Shown: positions 21,232 through 33,180, numbered from the stretch's first letter. The stretch is 64,000 nucleotides of DNA from Azadirachta indica (GCA_022749755.1 CM040449.1:186001-250000), one strand, 5' to 3'. Made by a program: numbers and translations. The notes: generated by a model from the letters alone, not told the origin.

Positions 21232-23245
21232 AGGTCTTTAGGGTACTCTAGAAATCATCTATGTAATGTCATCGTCAGTCTATTTGTTGTTCTTAGTCGA
21301 ATAAGCAATAAGAGAAGTGACCTCACTCCCTCGAAATCAGAAGAAGAAAATTTTGCCGATCGAGGCTGTTCCTAATCAGGCAACACATATTTCTTGTCAT
21401 TCTCACGTTTGTTAATTAATCAACGTCAATTTATTACACTCCTTTCTTTTCATTAAAAAGAAAAGGAAAAAAGTTTTTTTAAAGGAAAATATAAATTGTA
21501 TGAATATATTATGCTGAGTTTCATCTCCAATATTTTTTAATTCTTTTCTTTTTAGCAATTTTTACAAAAAAAATAATTATTATTTAAATATCAATTATAA
21601 AAATATTTACAGTAAATTTTAATGTTAAATTAAGTGTTTAAATGTGTAACTAAATATTGAATATGACTTGTAATGTATTTTTAAGTGTCAAGTGCTAATT
21701 TGAAAAAAAAATATTTAATTAGATGCTAATTTAAAAATTACTCAAAGTAGTACTTTTAGAATAAATTGCCAAACACATCAATGAGCGAGTATGGGATACT
21801 AATTATCATATGTCTCGTCTAATTTTGTTTTATTTCTTTAGATAGTTTATGTACTTAAATAATACTCGTTGTAGAAAGTATTGTCAAATTAAATTTTGTT
21901 TACGCAAAAATATTCAGTTGCGCGAAACTGTGATATTAATGGAATTTTTATGACAAAATTACAACTTGGGCTGATGAGGCCCATTGAGTTTTGGGGCTTC
22001 TTCCGTTTAATTTGACCGGGCCTTTGGGCCCATGAATTTTATTTCACAAAATTATTTATAATGTTAGCATTATAATATGCCGTGAAGGTGAAGCTTCCCT
22101 CAGCCCGGCGGTCGATCGTTGATTATCGCCTTGAAAATTAAACGATTAGTAGGCTGTGAGAATGTTTCCAACAAGAAGACTGATTATTTCATGTAAACTA
22201 TCTCTGGCTTTGGTCAAAAACTGATTTTGTTTTGATGACATATATGAAGACTCTTGCAATCCAATGCTAAACAATTGTCACCGCTCTATATTGTTAATGG
22301 GCTGAGTCGAGTGTAATGACGCTGTATTCTTGGTTTTTAGGGTTTATTTATTGTTTTAAAAGAGGGAGAATCAAGATGCCTTTGGTAACATAGGAAGAGC
22401 AATGCTCAGAAAGAGTACCTCATCACCTGGACATTCTATCATCGAAAAGTCCACCTTGAGGTTATATAAGACAAAGGAAAGGTTGCAAGTCAACTGGCTT
22501 CCATTTCCATACTCCTAAAGGTTCAGTTCAATTGCTCCCAATTTTGATTTTGCTTGCTACCCTTTTCAAGCCTAAATGTGTATGTTAGATATTGAAGATT
22601 AATCTGAGGAGATTAATGGTGGCAATTTAAGGAAAACATATTAGTTTGAAGGAGATGGTATAAGCTTCTGCATTAGATCGTCCTTAAATTTTGAGAAAAG
22701 GAATTCATAAATACGTGGAGACATAGTCCTAGATGTTCAATGTATTGGTAAGTAAACAAGAAGCTCTCACGAGGCTCATGCCTCACATATTGAGGTTTGC
22801 GTAAATTCTGTGCTCTTCATGAACTCCGAAACTGGAGGGCTCTGACTTCTTCACATGGCTAAATAAAGCTCTGGTTTTTCCTCTTCGCTCACTGTTCTTA
22901 AACTTGTGCCAGTAATTAATTCTACTACTGTCGTTGCTAATATATATATAGATTTGTTGAGCTTAACATTCAAGTTCTATTGTGACTTGATGCTGTGGAA
23001 CACCGGCTAATCAGACCATTTCCCATTTGTTCATGGGGCATTCCTCGTTCTAAATATTCGGTCTGGTAACGGACGACATTTATTGTTCATGATCCCTTCA
23101 TCAGCCATCACTGGCAGGACTTGAATAGGGAAGTGCCCATCACACTGATACCAAACACACAGTCATAGCTATGTTTGTTTCCTACTTGAGATTTGTGCTT
23201 TCTAAGTTATTGACATAATGCTGATTCATATTGCCCATTCCTTTG
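18786..23245. other. AT-rich intergenic DNA
   Basis: No gene is supported. The frame at 19462-19743 (minus) lacks any motif and lies in a GT-rich stretch. 20350-21240 is very AT-rich with a TA microsatellite at 21202-21225. The interval 21960-22350 looks promoter-like and is listed separately. 22350-23240 is of more balanced composition but has no long frame; a non-coding transcript is possible. Confidence 0.4.
21965..22350. promoter_or_regulatory. Promoter-like cluster: TGGGCC/GGCCCA motifs and a telo-box
   Basis: Within 21965-22040 are GAGGCCCATTG, CGGGCCTTTGGGCCCATG and TTGGGCTGATG, resembling plant site II (TGGGCY) elements. A TTAGGGTTTA telo-box lies at 22338-22347. In plants this pair marks promoters of ribosomal-protein, translation-related and snoRNA genes. 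No such gene could be identified beside it, so the reading rests on motifs only. Confidence 0.3.
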
Positions 23246-23590
23246 TGCAAGACAAAAGGTAGAGATAAAATAAATTAGAAAGTTTATTTTAAGTTATATT
23301 TTAATTTTTTATTTTAATTAAAATTTTCACTTAAATTTTATTATAAGCAGGATTCTATTTATTATTTTTTTTTTAATTAAATTTCTTGTTCATGGGAATC
23401 CTTACTTCTTTTAGGATATATATTAGTATAAATAAACTTATTATGCATTAGTTTCAACCAAATAATTCATTTAATAAATAATATTTTTTTTCAGTTAATC
23501 CTATGTGAATTATTTATCTTTGCCTTCCTGAAGTCCTTATTCTTGAATATTCAAAACGTACGTTAAAATGACATCTAATATCGACTTCTG
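23246..23590 (+). repeat. 5' LTR, left element
   Basis: Aligns along its length to 25141-25490, sharing blocks such as TTTTAGGATATATA, TTCA(A)TTTAATAATATTTT-like sequence and GACATCTAATATCG/GATATCTAATATCG. The 3' border is uncertain by about 10 bases. Confidence 0.7.
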
Positions 23591-24109
23591 TAATAGACGA
23601 GTCGATTTTGTGATCCAAATCCATCATCTGCAACTACTCATCAACCACATTTATAAATCTTTCTTTCTACCTAGAAAACAATTACTCATCAACCACACCC
23701 ATAAAACCTCCTTTCTACCAAAAAAATTCGAAAAAAAATCAATAGCCCAAAATACCAAAAAAAATCAAAAAATTGAAAAAGAAAAAACCATTCGCCTAAA
23801 ACAACTACTAGCTGCCTTTTATTGCCACATGCCACCCTGAACACCACCATTCTTCCATCACTGTTCGACAATCAAGCACTTACCACCATTTTCCATTACC
23901 ATTCAACGATCAAGGGGAGATGATAAAGAATTAGTGTTGACTATTATGAACGATGAATATTCGACAGTTTTTCATTGATCTTCTATGCTTTGATGGCATT
24001 GTTTAAGATCCGGAGGATGTCTTTACTTAGATTTTTATATTCAAGACTTCATTATTGATAATATTTTTGAAGAAGATCATGTTCATATTGCATCGTATAA
24101 GTTGAATAG

Positions 24110-24727
24110 ATTTATATTTATATTGTGGAGACAATTATAGATAGAACGATTTCAGCAAGGAAAGAGTAAAATTCATATTTGGTATTATATGAAGAAAAAG
24201 TAGTAAAGATTTTTCATCCCTCAATATTATATTAATATGTTGCTAGATCAATTTAAAAATTGTCAACAAGGACGAAGATTGATTGAAAAATATATTTGTG
24301 AAATTTAAAGACTTTTTGCTCATCTTCACTATCCCAAATCAGAAAACTAGTTGCTTGAAAGATTTTTAAAGGAATTGTTTAAAGGGATTGCGTGCAAACA
24401 CAAGAAAGCAAGGTTATTCACACTACATTTATGATTTTGACAATGCGATTACATTGCTTCACGAGATGAGTTAATGATTAGAAGAAGAAAATATCAAGGT
24501 TAAGATCAAGCTATAAAAAAAAAGCAAATCCGTTGTGTCTACGACATAACTCTAACGAGAAAGCGATCGATAAAGAAGATATTGTACGAAAAGATTCCAA
24601 GGTACAACATAATTCTATTGTAAAAGAGAAACTTGCTTATATTGGTGAGGTTGATCTTGTAGAAGAAGATTCCAAAAAAATTAAACGTGACACCAATACT
24701 GAACAATATGTTTTTGAAGACATTTGA
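24110..24727 (+). pseudogene. Degenerate Ty3/gypsy-like gag remnant
   Basis: With stops and frame changes, the plus strand reads INMLLDQFKNCQQGRRLIEKY, then RLFAHLHYPKSEN and LLERFLKELFKGIA. This follows the gag pattern (LYQQLQ.LRQG..SV.EY...F..L) of plant gypsy elements. Stops occur within and between the blocks. A 64-residue open stretch at 24533-24727 follows and is Lys/Asp-rich. No zinc knuckle was seen. Confidence 0.5.
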
Positions 24728-25140
24728 AGCTGAACAAGTTGCTTACAAAAATAAGATGATTGATATGGTTTTACTTATTCAAGTAAAGGAAGACAAAATT
24801 GTTATTAAAGATAATTAAGTTGAGAAGATGGAAATAACTGGAATTCAAATTGGGCAAGGCAAGATCTGGTCAAAGAAAGTTTAAGATAGTTCTTTTAGGC
24901 AAAAATCAAATTCATTGTACATCTTCAAAGAAAAGTACAAGGAAACAGAAGTTGGTTGTTTTCAAATTATTGAGAAGATAAAAGATTACAAATAAGTTAC
25001 AAGACAATTTAATTACAACAAATAATCCAGATTTCATGCATTGATTGAAGAGTTCTTTTACTATAAGTTTCATCTTCCAAATAATCTTTTAATTGCTACA
25101 AACTCGAGAACGAGTTTATTTCTAAGAAGAGGATAATTAA

Positions 25141-25490
25141 TGCAGGACAAAAAGTAGGGGTTAAATAAATTACAAAGTTTACTTTGAGTTATATTTTGAT
25201 TTCTTATTTTAATTAGAATTTTTATTTGATTTTATTGTACAAGTAGTATTCTAGTTATTATTTTAATTTTAATTAAATTCTTTTTTTATGAGAATCCTTA
25301 GTTCTTTTAGGATATATATATATATTTTAGTACAAATAGACTTATTATTTATTAATTTTAACTAATTAATTCATTCAATTAATAATATTTTCTTCGACTA
25401 ATTCTGTATGAATTATATTTTTCTTCGTGAGTCTCTATTCTTTAAATATATAAAATATATTTTAGAACGATATCTAATATCGTTTTCGCA
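25141..25490 (+). repeat. 3' LTR, left element
   Basis: Second long direct repeat. It starts TGCAGGACAAAAAGTAGGGG immediately after a purine-rich stretch and ends about CGTTTTCGCA. The TA-rich interior contains a length-variable TATATA run. Confidence 0.7.
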
Positions 25491-27353
25491 TTGCCTTAAA
25501 TTTTACATGAGGCTCAAACTATACGTAGCTCGATGCTCGAAAAAAAAAAAAACGGCCGAGGCTGCTGAATCATCTAAACAATTATAGAAAGAGAGAAGAT
25601 TTTATGGTTTTTCAACAACTGCTGCAGTCATATGCAGTGTATTTCAAGTTGGACATGATCTCGTGACGCGAAACTGGAAGAGAGAGAGAAATGGATTTTG
25701 AGTTACAGTGAAACCCAAGGGGATGGTAGAAAAGTTTGTAACTTTTGCTGTCAAGTTCAACACTGATGTTTCACATTTTGGAATTACATTTCACATAAAC
25801 CCTCTTCAGTTTTTTACTTACAGGGTAAAGCAGAACAGCCAATAATGTATGCATGCCAATATGAGATGAGCAGGGTGTTTAGTTAGGAAGTCAATTTCAT
25901 ATTAAAAAGAAAGCGGGCAGGGCTATCAATAACAAAGAAAGCATCTACATTAGCTTCTACCTTATGAAACTTCCGAAAAAAAAGAGATACAGTAGAGGAA
26001 TAGGACAGTGAGACAAAGGCTTGATTACAGATGGGGGTATGGGCCTTTGTGCCTGGAAATCTGGAACCCGGAAGGAACTCAAAAGTGCAGTGTTAAAGTG
26101 CGAGAGAGCCAAAGGCATAGCCAGTTTCCGCGTTATAATAAAATGTTTGTCCAAGATTAGCAAGACCCCAAGCACTTTGACATTGTATTCAAGTTGTTCT
26201 ATACTTTTAATTTATTATTTCCTACCTACTTTTGCTTTTCTGCTATCCCTGATCTGTGTAGTGAGAAAGTACATGTCTTCTACACTGTTCATTAAATAAT
26301 AATAGTTATGTCGGCTTCAGTTCTCTTGTGATTTTCCAGGGTCATTTCATTTGAATCGAAATTAAACTGCTTTTTATTTTAATCAATGTTAAAAGGCAGC
26401 AACAAGCCAATTTGAGATTTGCCTTGCCTTCGTTAAAAGTTTAATTTGCGTGCTATGGGACCAAAATAGTGATGTATGTTCTATACTATATGCACGATTC
26501 ACACGTGTGAATCTGTTACAATATCATACCACAACACCGCATTTAACACGTGTATTCTATTTGAATTAAATCCTTGTGCATTTTAAACAATTCGAATAAC
26601 AAAAATTAATGTAATTTGTTAGACACCTAATTAGATTAATGAATTTTTGAAGCTTAAGGAATGGGTAACATGTCATTCTCACATTCGCTGGAGGGCCCTC
26701 TGATTCCTTTTCCCTTTTCTTTTAATTGTTCGAACGATAAATTAAATGGAGTTAAAATATAATTTTTTTTCAACTTAGGGCATGGCGAAATTTTAGTTGC
26801 TTCAAATTGAGAGACTTTTTTTTATTTATTATTGTTATTTTATTCTTTAACAAGTTATTTTAAAATCTGTTGAGAGTGGACATCGTGGCAAAATATTATT
26901 GGCTGCACCGAAAGAGACCAGCGCATGCAAGCTTACGTTTGGCGGACATTTTCCCTGTTTTTTGTAGACATGCTAATTAACCGACGTCCCATTTTATACG
27001 TTTTCAACTTTCCAGCATGGTTAGGATCTAAAACGTCGCCGTTTTGTAGTCATTGATAGTGTCCACGCCTGCCCTTTTTTCTATGTGAACGCTCGACTTT
27101 TCACGCCGCCCTTGTTAAAGGTTTCGTTCTCATAAATCCAAATCCACACTTCACCGTTAACTTAAACCATCAAAGACAACCACTCAAATCTTAGAGCGGG
27201 GCCCACAAGACTCATCTTTCCAAATCACAACCGTTGATTTATACTTCCAACCAACTTTTCAACTTTTACACAAACCGTCAAAAGAGCTATATTTTAAAAG
27301 AAAACCCAAAGAACCTCCCATGAACTATCATGGAAATGAACCATACACATTTC
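25491..27353. other. Intergenic / upstream region of the CxxH-CxxC gene
   Basis: No supported gene. Overlapping frames at 25957-26299 on both strands lack motifs. The A-run at 25540-25552 differs in length from the mirror copy (13 versus 21). G-box elements in this region are listed separately. Confidence 0.4.
26496..26513. promoter_or_regulatory. 18-bp perfect palindrome with CACGTG core
   Basis: GATTCACACGTGTGAATC is a perfect 18-bp inverted repeat centred on a G-box/ABRE core, and a second CACGTG lies at 26547-26552. bZIP and bHLH dimers bind such cores. The next gene begins about 900 bases downstream. It is duplicated in the mirror arm near 39903-39920. Confidence 0.5.
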
Positions 27354-27361
27354 TATATATA
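27354..27361 (+). promoter_or_regulatory. TATA box of the left CxxH-CxxC gene
   Basis: CTATATATAC lies 43 bases before the ATG at 27404. An upstream ATG at 27320 precedes this box and so should not be in the transcript, which supports the later start. Confidence 0.55.
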
Positions 27362-27403
27362 CTTCCACACCTTGACCAAACGCAAACCCAAGAGAATTCC
27401 AAA

Positions 27404-27907
27404 ATGGCAAACCTCGTGCTCAGAAAATCGTCGAAGGATGTTGGTGGCCGATCAAAGGCGGATCCTCGCTGCAAAAAGCACCCTAAACACAAGCAATCAC
27501 CAGGCGTCTGCTCTATTTGTTTAAGGGAAAAGCTCTCTCAGTTATCATCAACTTCACGTAGCTATATTACTACTACTACAATGGGTTCTTCTTATTCTTC
27601 TTCCTCTTCTTTATCTTCTTACTATTCTTCATCCTCAGCTTCTTCTTGCTCTTCACCATTGCATCGGTATCGCTTTACCACTGAGGGAAAGCATTCTCTG
27701 TCGACTTTGTTGTTTGGTAGCAAGAATGTGTTAACGAAGAGTAGATCATTGGTTTTTGTTCCGAGAATGAAAAATAAAGAAGGCGATGCCAATGGCAAGA
27801 AGAAGAAAGCCGGGCTCTTCTCCAAATTACTTCGTCCAAAAAGCAAGAAGATAGATGAGGGCTTGGTGCATTCTAGAACTATGAGGGAGATCACAGTTAC
27901 TGGATAG
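27404..27907 (+). CDS. Small Ser-rich protein with CxxH...CxxC motif (DUF740/OCTOPUS-like N-terminal motif), left copy
   Basis: A single-exon gene of 167 residues. Near the N-terminus, C23-K-K-H26 and GVC36-SIC39-L-REKLSQL form a CxxH-x9-CxxC pattern, likely a metal-binding knuckle. It resembles the N-terminal motif of plant DUF740 proteins such as OCTOPUS, which are far longer. A Ser/Tyr run at about 63-90 and a basic segment KKKKAGLFSKLLRPKSKK near the C-terminus follow. No transmembrane helix or signal peptide is evident. The start at 27404 was chosen from the TATA position; the frame is open back to 27320. The molecular role is unknown. Confidence 0.75.
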   Translation: MANLVLRKSSKDVGGRSKADPRCKKHPKHKQSPGVCSICLREKLSQLSSTSRSYITTTTMGSSYSSSSSLSSYYSSSSASSCSSPLHRYRFTTEGKHSLSTLLFGSKNVLTKSRSLVFVPRMKNKEGDANGKKKKAGLFSKLLRPKSKKIDEGLVHSRTMREITVTG

Positions 27908-28120
27908 CTATTAATGGATCATTTCCGCTAGCTGCTCTTCCCTTTTTGCTATTTTATGCTCATTCTTTCCTTCATTTTCATTTTCTTCATAGAATAGGAT
28001 TATTTAGCTGTAAAACTTCCTTCAACAAAGAGAAAAAGAGTATTGATTCAAAGAAATAATATATAAGAAGAAAAACATAGAAATTGAAATGAAGTACGCG
28101 TGTAATTTTTCTGTATGCAT

Positions 28121-28154
28121 GTATGTATGTATGTATGTATGTATGTATGTATGT
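28121..28154. repeat. (GTAT)n microsatellite
   Basis: About eight GTAT units in the 3' region of the CxxH-CxxC gene; mirror near 38261-38294. Confidence 0.85.
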
Positions 28155-28340
28155 GTGGTATGTAGGGATCTCTATTCTCTTGTATGTACAAATTAAGAAA
28201 TCAATATAGCTAATTTTATTTGTTGTATTGCAAGTCTTAAAAGGGTTTGTTTTTTTTTTGTCTTTGTTTAATGATAAAGACAAAAATTCCACATGTAACA
28301 GTGGCCAGCGCAGAAACATTCTGGCAATTTTGAGCTCCTA

Positions 28341-28516
28341 GGCTAGCTAGCTAGCTAGCTAGCTATCTATCCCACCAACGACATGGGTAATGGGGTGTGT
28401 TATTACATATTACCCCGGATCGAGGAAATTTCTTGAGGCTGCAACATTGTAAGCCGTAGGCTCAACTTGTTGAACCAGGTGCTGTCAGTCCAGTCAGTCA
28501 CTCAGTCAGTCAGTCA
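28341..28516. repeat. (GCTA)n and (CAGT)n simple repeats
   Basis: GGCTAGCTAGCTAGCTAGCT at about 28341-28365 is a self-complementary tetranucleotide run. CAGTCAGTCACTCAGTCAGT at about 28488-28516 is a second one. Both recur in the mirror arm. Confidence 0.75.
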
Positions 28517-28519
28517 TAT

Positions 28520-31500
28520 TACTACTTTGATTAATTCTAAAGTCTGAATAATCAAAACACTTGGAAAGAGAAAAGCCGGTGGGCCAGCTGGTCCCTTTAA
28601 TATATGTACTCATTACGTCCCCAAGTTCTTAGCAACTTCCTCAGGCCTTCAAAGCAAAGCTGATCAGATCAAAACAGTGGAGCTGGCACAATAAAATTGA
28701 AAATTCAATTTGACAGCTGGCAAATTTTCCCAGATCATAATTCTTTCCTAGATATTACATTCTTTTATATTATATATACTAATATTCACAACTTTATATT
28801 ATATATATATATATATGTGTAAAGGAAATTAATAGAAATAAAAAAGAAAGGCAGACGTGATGAAATGAGTTTCCAGTTAGACCCACTACTAATCCAATTA
28901 ATTCACATGTATGAATATGAATGACTTCGATTCCATCGATCTGATACTTGTATGGTTTTACCAATCTTTTTACAGATTAAGATGAGATTCATGGATACAC
29001 CATACCACTTTGATAATTTATAAATTTGCTTCTTCAATATCTTACGAATAATGCCTTGTCAAACAATACAAAGTAATTTTTTATGTATAATTATCATAAA
29101 ATCAATTATTAACTGTTAAAATAAAATAAGAGTTTGCCAAATATCATATAAGTTTTATAAAAATTAATAATTGTACGAATAACAATATATGGGTTCTCTT
29201 GCAAGCAATCTTTCCTCATTTGATCTCGCCCGTTTACCAAAATATTTCAACGCTAGATTGGATAACGTAGGGAAATTAAACTTGGCTGTTATTTAATTAA
29301 TTTATTTCATTTTCTTGAACTCTTTTGAACTATTAATTAAACAAGATTGGATACACTTGGTAGGATTTAATTCATACATTATTATTTACAATTGAAGCGT
29401 TACAACTGTATTTTTTAATAATATAGTAAAAACTATTAAGAATAGATGCGTAATTGTTAAATATTAATTCAAAAATATATTGTTAGTTTTAGATGTAACA
29501 TTAAATATAAAGTACGTAATTAATATCTAAAATAATAATGTTAAACCATACAAATTCTTGTACAATCTCCATTCATATAAACTAATATAACATGATCAAA
29601 TTATTATCACATATTTTATATATTTTAGTTTTTTTTTGGCTTTTTAAAATTATAAAATATGTAACAATAATACATAGATTTGTGGGTGAATGAATTTATA
29701 TGATATAGTGTCTCGTCTGATTTCAGAGCATATGTTGGTTTGCTCGCGTTGTATGATCATCAAGATGCATGCTGGTAAAAGAGCTATCAATTTGAATATG
29801 TTGTTACGATCTTGGTCGTCAGTTGTGATAAGTTCATTTCATGTGATCAATAGTGTTAGCTTAGCCACCAACCCATTTGCATTTTCTATATATATTAATA
29901 TTAGTATTATACTATATCACTAATATTTATTGCTTATATAAATATTAAATCCGGCGTCGTCTTCTTCTTGTTGGCTCCAAACTACTCCACTCCATATCCC
30001 ACCTAAATTTGGACCAAAGTGAATTACAAGACACTGTGCAAGGGAATACACCTTCAATATTCTTTTGTTTCTCTTGTCGTCTGCTGTATTTAAAGGCAAT
30101 TGAGTGTCCTTAGGAATGGCTGCGGTGTTTGTTGAACGTCAAACCATATGGGTACTACGGCTATTGGGCCAACTGGCCCAAATGAAAGTGCAAATTGTAG
30201 ACTTGAATCTGGGGGTTCGGCTCCGTAAGCTAAGACCGTTAGTTGAGAAGTAGTTTCTATTGTCATTTCCTATTGATTGACTTCGGTTGTTTCTTCTGCT
30301 TCCACTGTGTTTTCAATCAAATTATGCTTAGTATCGAGATGACAGATTGAGAAAGGGCGTCGAATGCAATAAAGCTATAATGCTCAATCTGTTTCCTTCA
30401 ACAAAAGAGTACGCTCGTAAAATATTCTAACAAACATTAATAATGATAAGAACTAAAATCAAGTTCAATAATCCTCATTAATGAAGAAGAGACTGAAAAT
30501 CTACTTCATGAGAGCCATAATGAAGTGACAATATTGGTACACTAATTATAAACATGGTATAATACAACATCATTACAAAGTTTGGGCAACCAATATTTCA
30601 ATTCATAAATGGGGTTTGGTCCCAGAACCGGTGGCTGCTCACAGTTGGCCGCTGAATCTAAGTGCTTGAAACACAAAGCCGCAGGCAATAGTTTTAGAAT
30701 GCGAAGACTTTTATTAAGTAGATGCTGAATGAACTTCCATTCCCACTGAAAACGAAATTAACCCACCACAACACACCACACACACACAACACTCTCAGTG
30801 CGCCCCACTACCTGTGTTCCATCTGGTTCTTCGCCAATCACTTTCCTTTGACATTTGTTTTGTGTTTATGTCATATATATTTCTGTGCTTAAAAGTTAGG
30901 TGAGCAAAGGCTATCCTACACTATACATGAGGTCTAACACTAAACACCCCGTGTTCATCAGTAATGATTCAGAATGTGAAACAACAATAAATAAATGTTT
31001 TTGCGCCCCCAACTCTTCCACTAATTCCAAATTCCAACAAACCCTTCATTCTCCTTTTTCCTGGAGTAATCCAGACTCATTGCCAAACAGCAGCAGTAAA
31101 TGGTCCTTCGCTAATATTTTCATTATAAAAACAAAGGACGCATCGATGATAATAGGGATTAGGGACCAATACTGTTGCATTATTCGATACTTTTTGTCGA
31201 AGGCGTTTTGTATGCATTTGAAATTCTGACGATGATGATTTTGATTATGATTACGATAGCCATTACATTAATTCATAAGTTGACCCTCTTACTTATCGTG
31301 CGCACTACGTGATAGTACTAGTACTAAGGACTAAAATTTCCAATTCTTTCTTGAAAATTGATTACTCCAGTCTTCTGTTTTGACCCCTTAAATCATCATC
31401 GATAGCAACGGTTAATGGCAAAATTGGCAACAATTTCAGAAATTCTAACCCAAATTTACCGACCGTTAATATGTTATTAAATTTAATCCTTCTTCTTCAC
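28520..31500. other. AT-rich intergenic DNA
   Basis: No gene is supported. Frames at 29690-29923 and 30900-31229 lack motifs. The first tolerates an in-frame 3-base difference between arms, but the second is disrupted in the right arm by a small indel near 31056, which argues against coding. Confidence 0.4.
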
Positions 31501-31537
31501 TCACATGCCGTCATAATTGATTTCCTTATTGAATTTG

Positions 31538-31779
31538 CACGTGCCTGGTTCTTTTCTTGAGGGCAATGTTTCGCCTGGAAAAGAGGAGAGACTAGAGAGG
31601 AGTGTGAAAGCCATGGGACCCATCTGATTTTGATTATGTGAAAGCCTTGCGATTTGCTAGGATCATCTGCCACGTGTGTTGAGATGATAAAGTGGAAACT
31701 CCACTGCCGCATGATTTTTTCAACTGGACATTATATTTTCGATTACTAATTGGGGTTGGCCAGAAATGCAAGCCACGTG
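31538..31779. promoter_or_regulatory. Cluster of three CACGTG G-boxes
   Basis: CACGTG cores at 31538-31543, 31671-31676 (CCACGTGT) and 31774-31779 (GCCACGTGTC) lie within 242 bases. Such clusters are typical of ABA- or light-responsive promoters. No gene follows on either strand before the AT-rich axis, so the target is unknown or lost. Confidence 0.35.
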
Positions 31780-31839
31780 TCTTGGGTGAGATGGGATGCC
31801 TTACCTGTTGAACACGTCTGAAAGGGACACTCAAAAGAA

Positions 31840-33180
31840 ATTATAAAGAATTAGAAAAGGAAGAATGGTAGTTGGGTTAATAGAGGCAAGAAGACTTGTA
31901 ATTCTGTTGGCCTATAATCTAGGGTTAACTTCAAGCACAAATTTTTTTGGGAAGTAGACGCAAAAAAAAAAATAAATAAGATATTTGAAATACTGTTTAA
32001 TTAAATAACAAGGTATGAAAAAATTGTATTGGTGAATTGTAACATTACTATTATAAAATTATATATATTTATTTAAGTTGTATAATAATTTAATTGAAAA
32101 AAATATTCAACTTCGAACGGTCCCTTATTTTTATGAGGAGAGAATTTTGCTTAGGATGGAAATTATTTTTAAAAAAATTTTCAACTTTTAGTTTCTTTAA
32201 ATAATATTAAGTGGTATTTTATTTTTTATCATTTTTACATATAAATTTTTATAATTGATTTGATATATTATGTTTTTATAATATTTTTAATATACAATTA
32301 AATAATCTTTTATTCATTTTTTAATTGAAATCTAAGGTAGATGATTGAAACTAGATTTTATTTATATTCCATAAAAAAAGTAAACATTGCATTGATAATA
32401 TATATAATTATATAAATTTTTAGGAAAAAGGGACATATAAGTTTCTAAGTTTTGGTTTATTAGAATAATTAATCTTAATAGTTTCAAAAATATTGATAAA
32501 AATTTTAATTTATTTAAAAATAACGATTATGTCTCTATTATTAATAGTTATTTGATAGAAATAATTATTAAATCTTTAAATTATGAAAAAATACAATATA
32601 TTTATCAAAAGTACATTAATAAAATACATCATAATATCATGTTCTAGTACATTAATTATATAATATTTGTTAACATATTACAAATTTTTATATATTTTAT
32701 AAATAATAATAATATTTATAATTAATATATTATAATTAAAATAAATTTATTTATTTTACAATATATTAGCAATTCAATATTATTTAAGTATTAAAAATAA
32801 AATAAATCATAAATAAATGTTAATCTAATATAAATTTATAATATATTAATAAACATAAATTTATATTTGTTTATAGTTAAAGTGTATAAAATATAATAAA
32901 AATAAAAAATAAAAAATTATAGTATATTAATAAATTATATATATTAATGTATTCTTGATAAATGTATTATATTTTGTTAAAATTTAAAAATTTAATAATT
33001 ATTTTGATTAAATAGGTATTATTGACAGGAATTTAATTGTTATTTTGAGATTTTTATAAGTATTTTTAAAATTATTAAAATTGATTAATTTAATAAACTA
33101 AACTTTAAAAATTTGAACGTATTTTATTTAATTATATTTTTTCATGAGTGCTATCTTATATAGGGTTGCCTTATATAATT
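31840..33180. other. Very AT-rich DNA leading to the axis
   Basis: Almost pure A/T with no open frame of note. Arms differ more often here than in genic parts (several small indels near 32880-33000 compared with 33440-33560). It ends at the 51-bp spacer. Confidence 0.5.

Larger units (their letters stand above)
23246..25490 (+). mobile_element. Short LTR retrotransposon with degenerate gag, left copy
   Basis: Two direct repeats of about 345-350 bp, both starting TGCARGACAAAARGTAG and ending near TCTAATATCG, flank about 1.55 kb. The internal part has no reverse transcriptase, integrase or protease. It keeps only a damaged Ty3/gypsy-type gag stretch. A purine-rich AAGAAGAGGATAATTAA lies just before the 3' repeat, as a polypurine tract would. 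The LTRs have diverged by many substitutions and indels, so insertion is old. I could not confirm a target-site duplication or a tRNA primer site. It is a deleted or non-autonomous element. Confidence 0.7.
11272..33180 (+). repeat. Left arm of giant inverted repeat (about 21.9 kb)
   Basis: Every feature from TGT exon 5 to the axis recurs in reverse order and opposite strand in 33232-55133. The sum of paired coordinates is nearly constant (66405 at the outer end, 66416 near 27300-31800, 66412 at the axis), so net indel drift is only a few bases. The left copy continues past 11272 to the gap at 10057, while its partner ends at the right-hand gap. Confidence 0.97.

Noticed and set aside
22230..22310. 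Possible C/D snoRNA (TTGATGA ... CTGA)
   Set aside because: No internal C'/D' pair, no terminal stem, and the motifs are short enough to occur by chance.
26021..26299. 92-residue frame, conserved in both arms
   Set aside because: Conservation merely reflects arm identity; no motif, and an overlapping frame exists on the other strand.
27320..27403. Upstream ATG extending the CxxH-CxxC protein by 28 residues
   Set aside because: It lies before the TATA box at 27354, so it is probably not transcribed.
29690..29923. 77-residue plus-strand frame, 78 residues in the mirror copy
   Set aside because: No domain, AT-rich, hydrophobic end caused by ATA/ATT runs; the in-frame 3-base difference alone is not evidence of coding.
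30900..31229. 109-residue plus-strand frame
   Set aside because: A small indel in the mirror copy disrupts it and no motif is visible.
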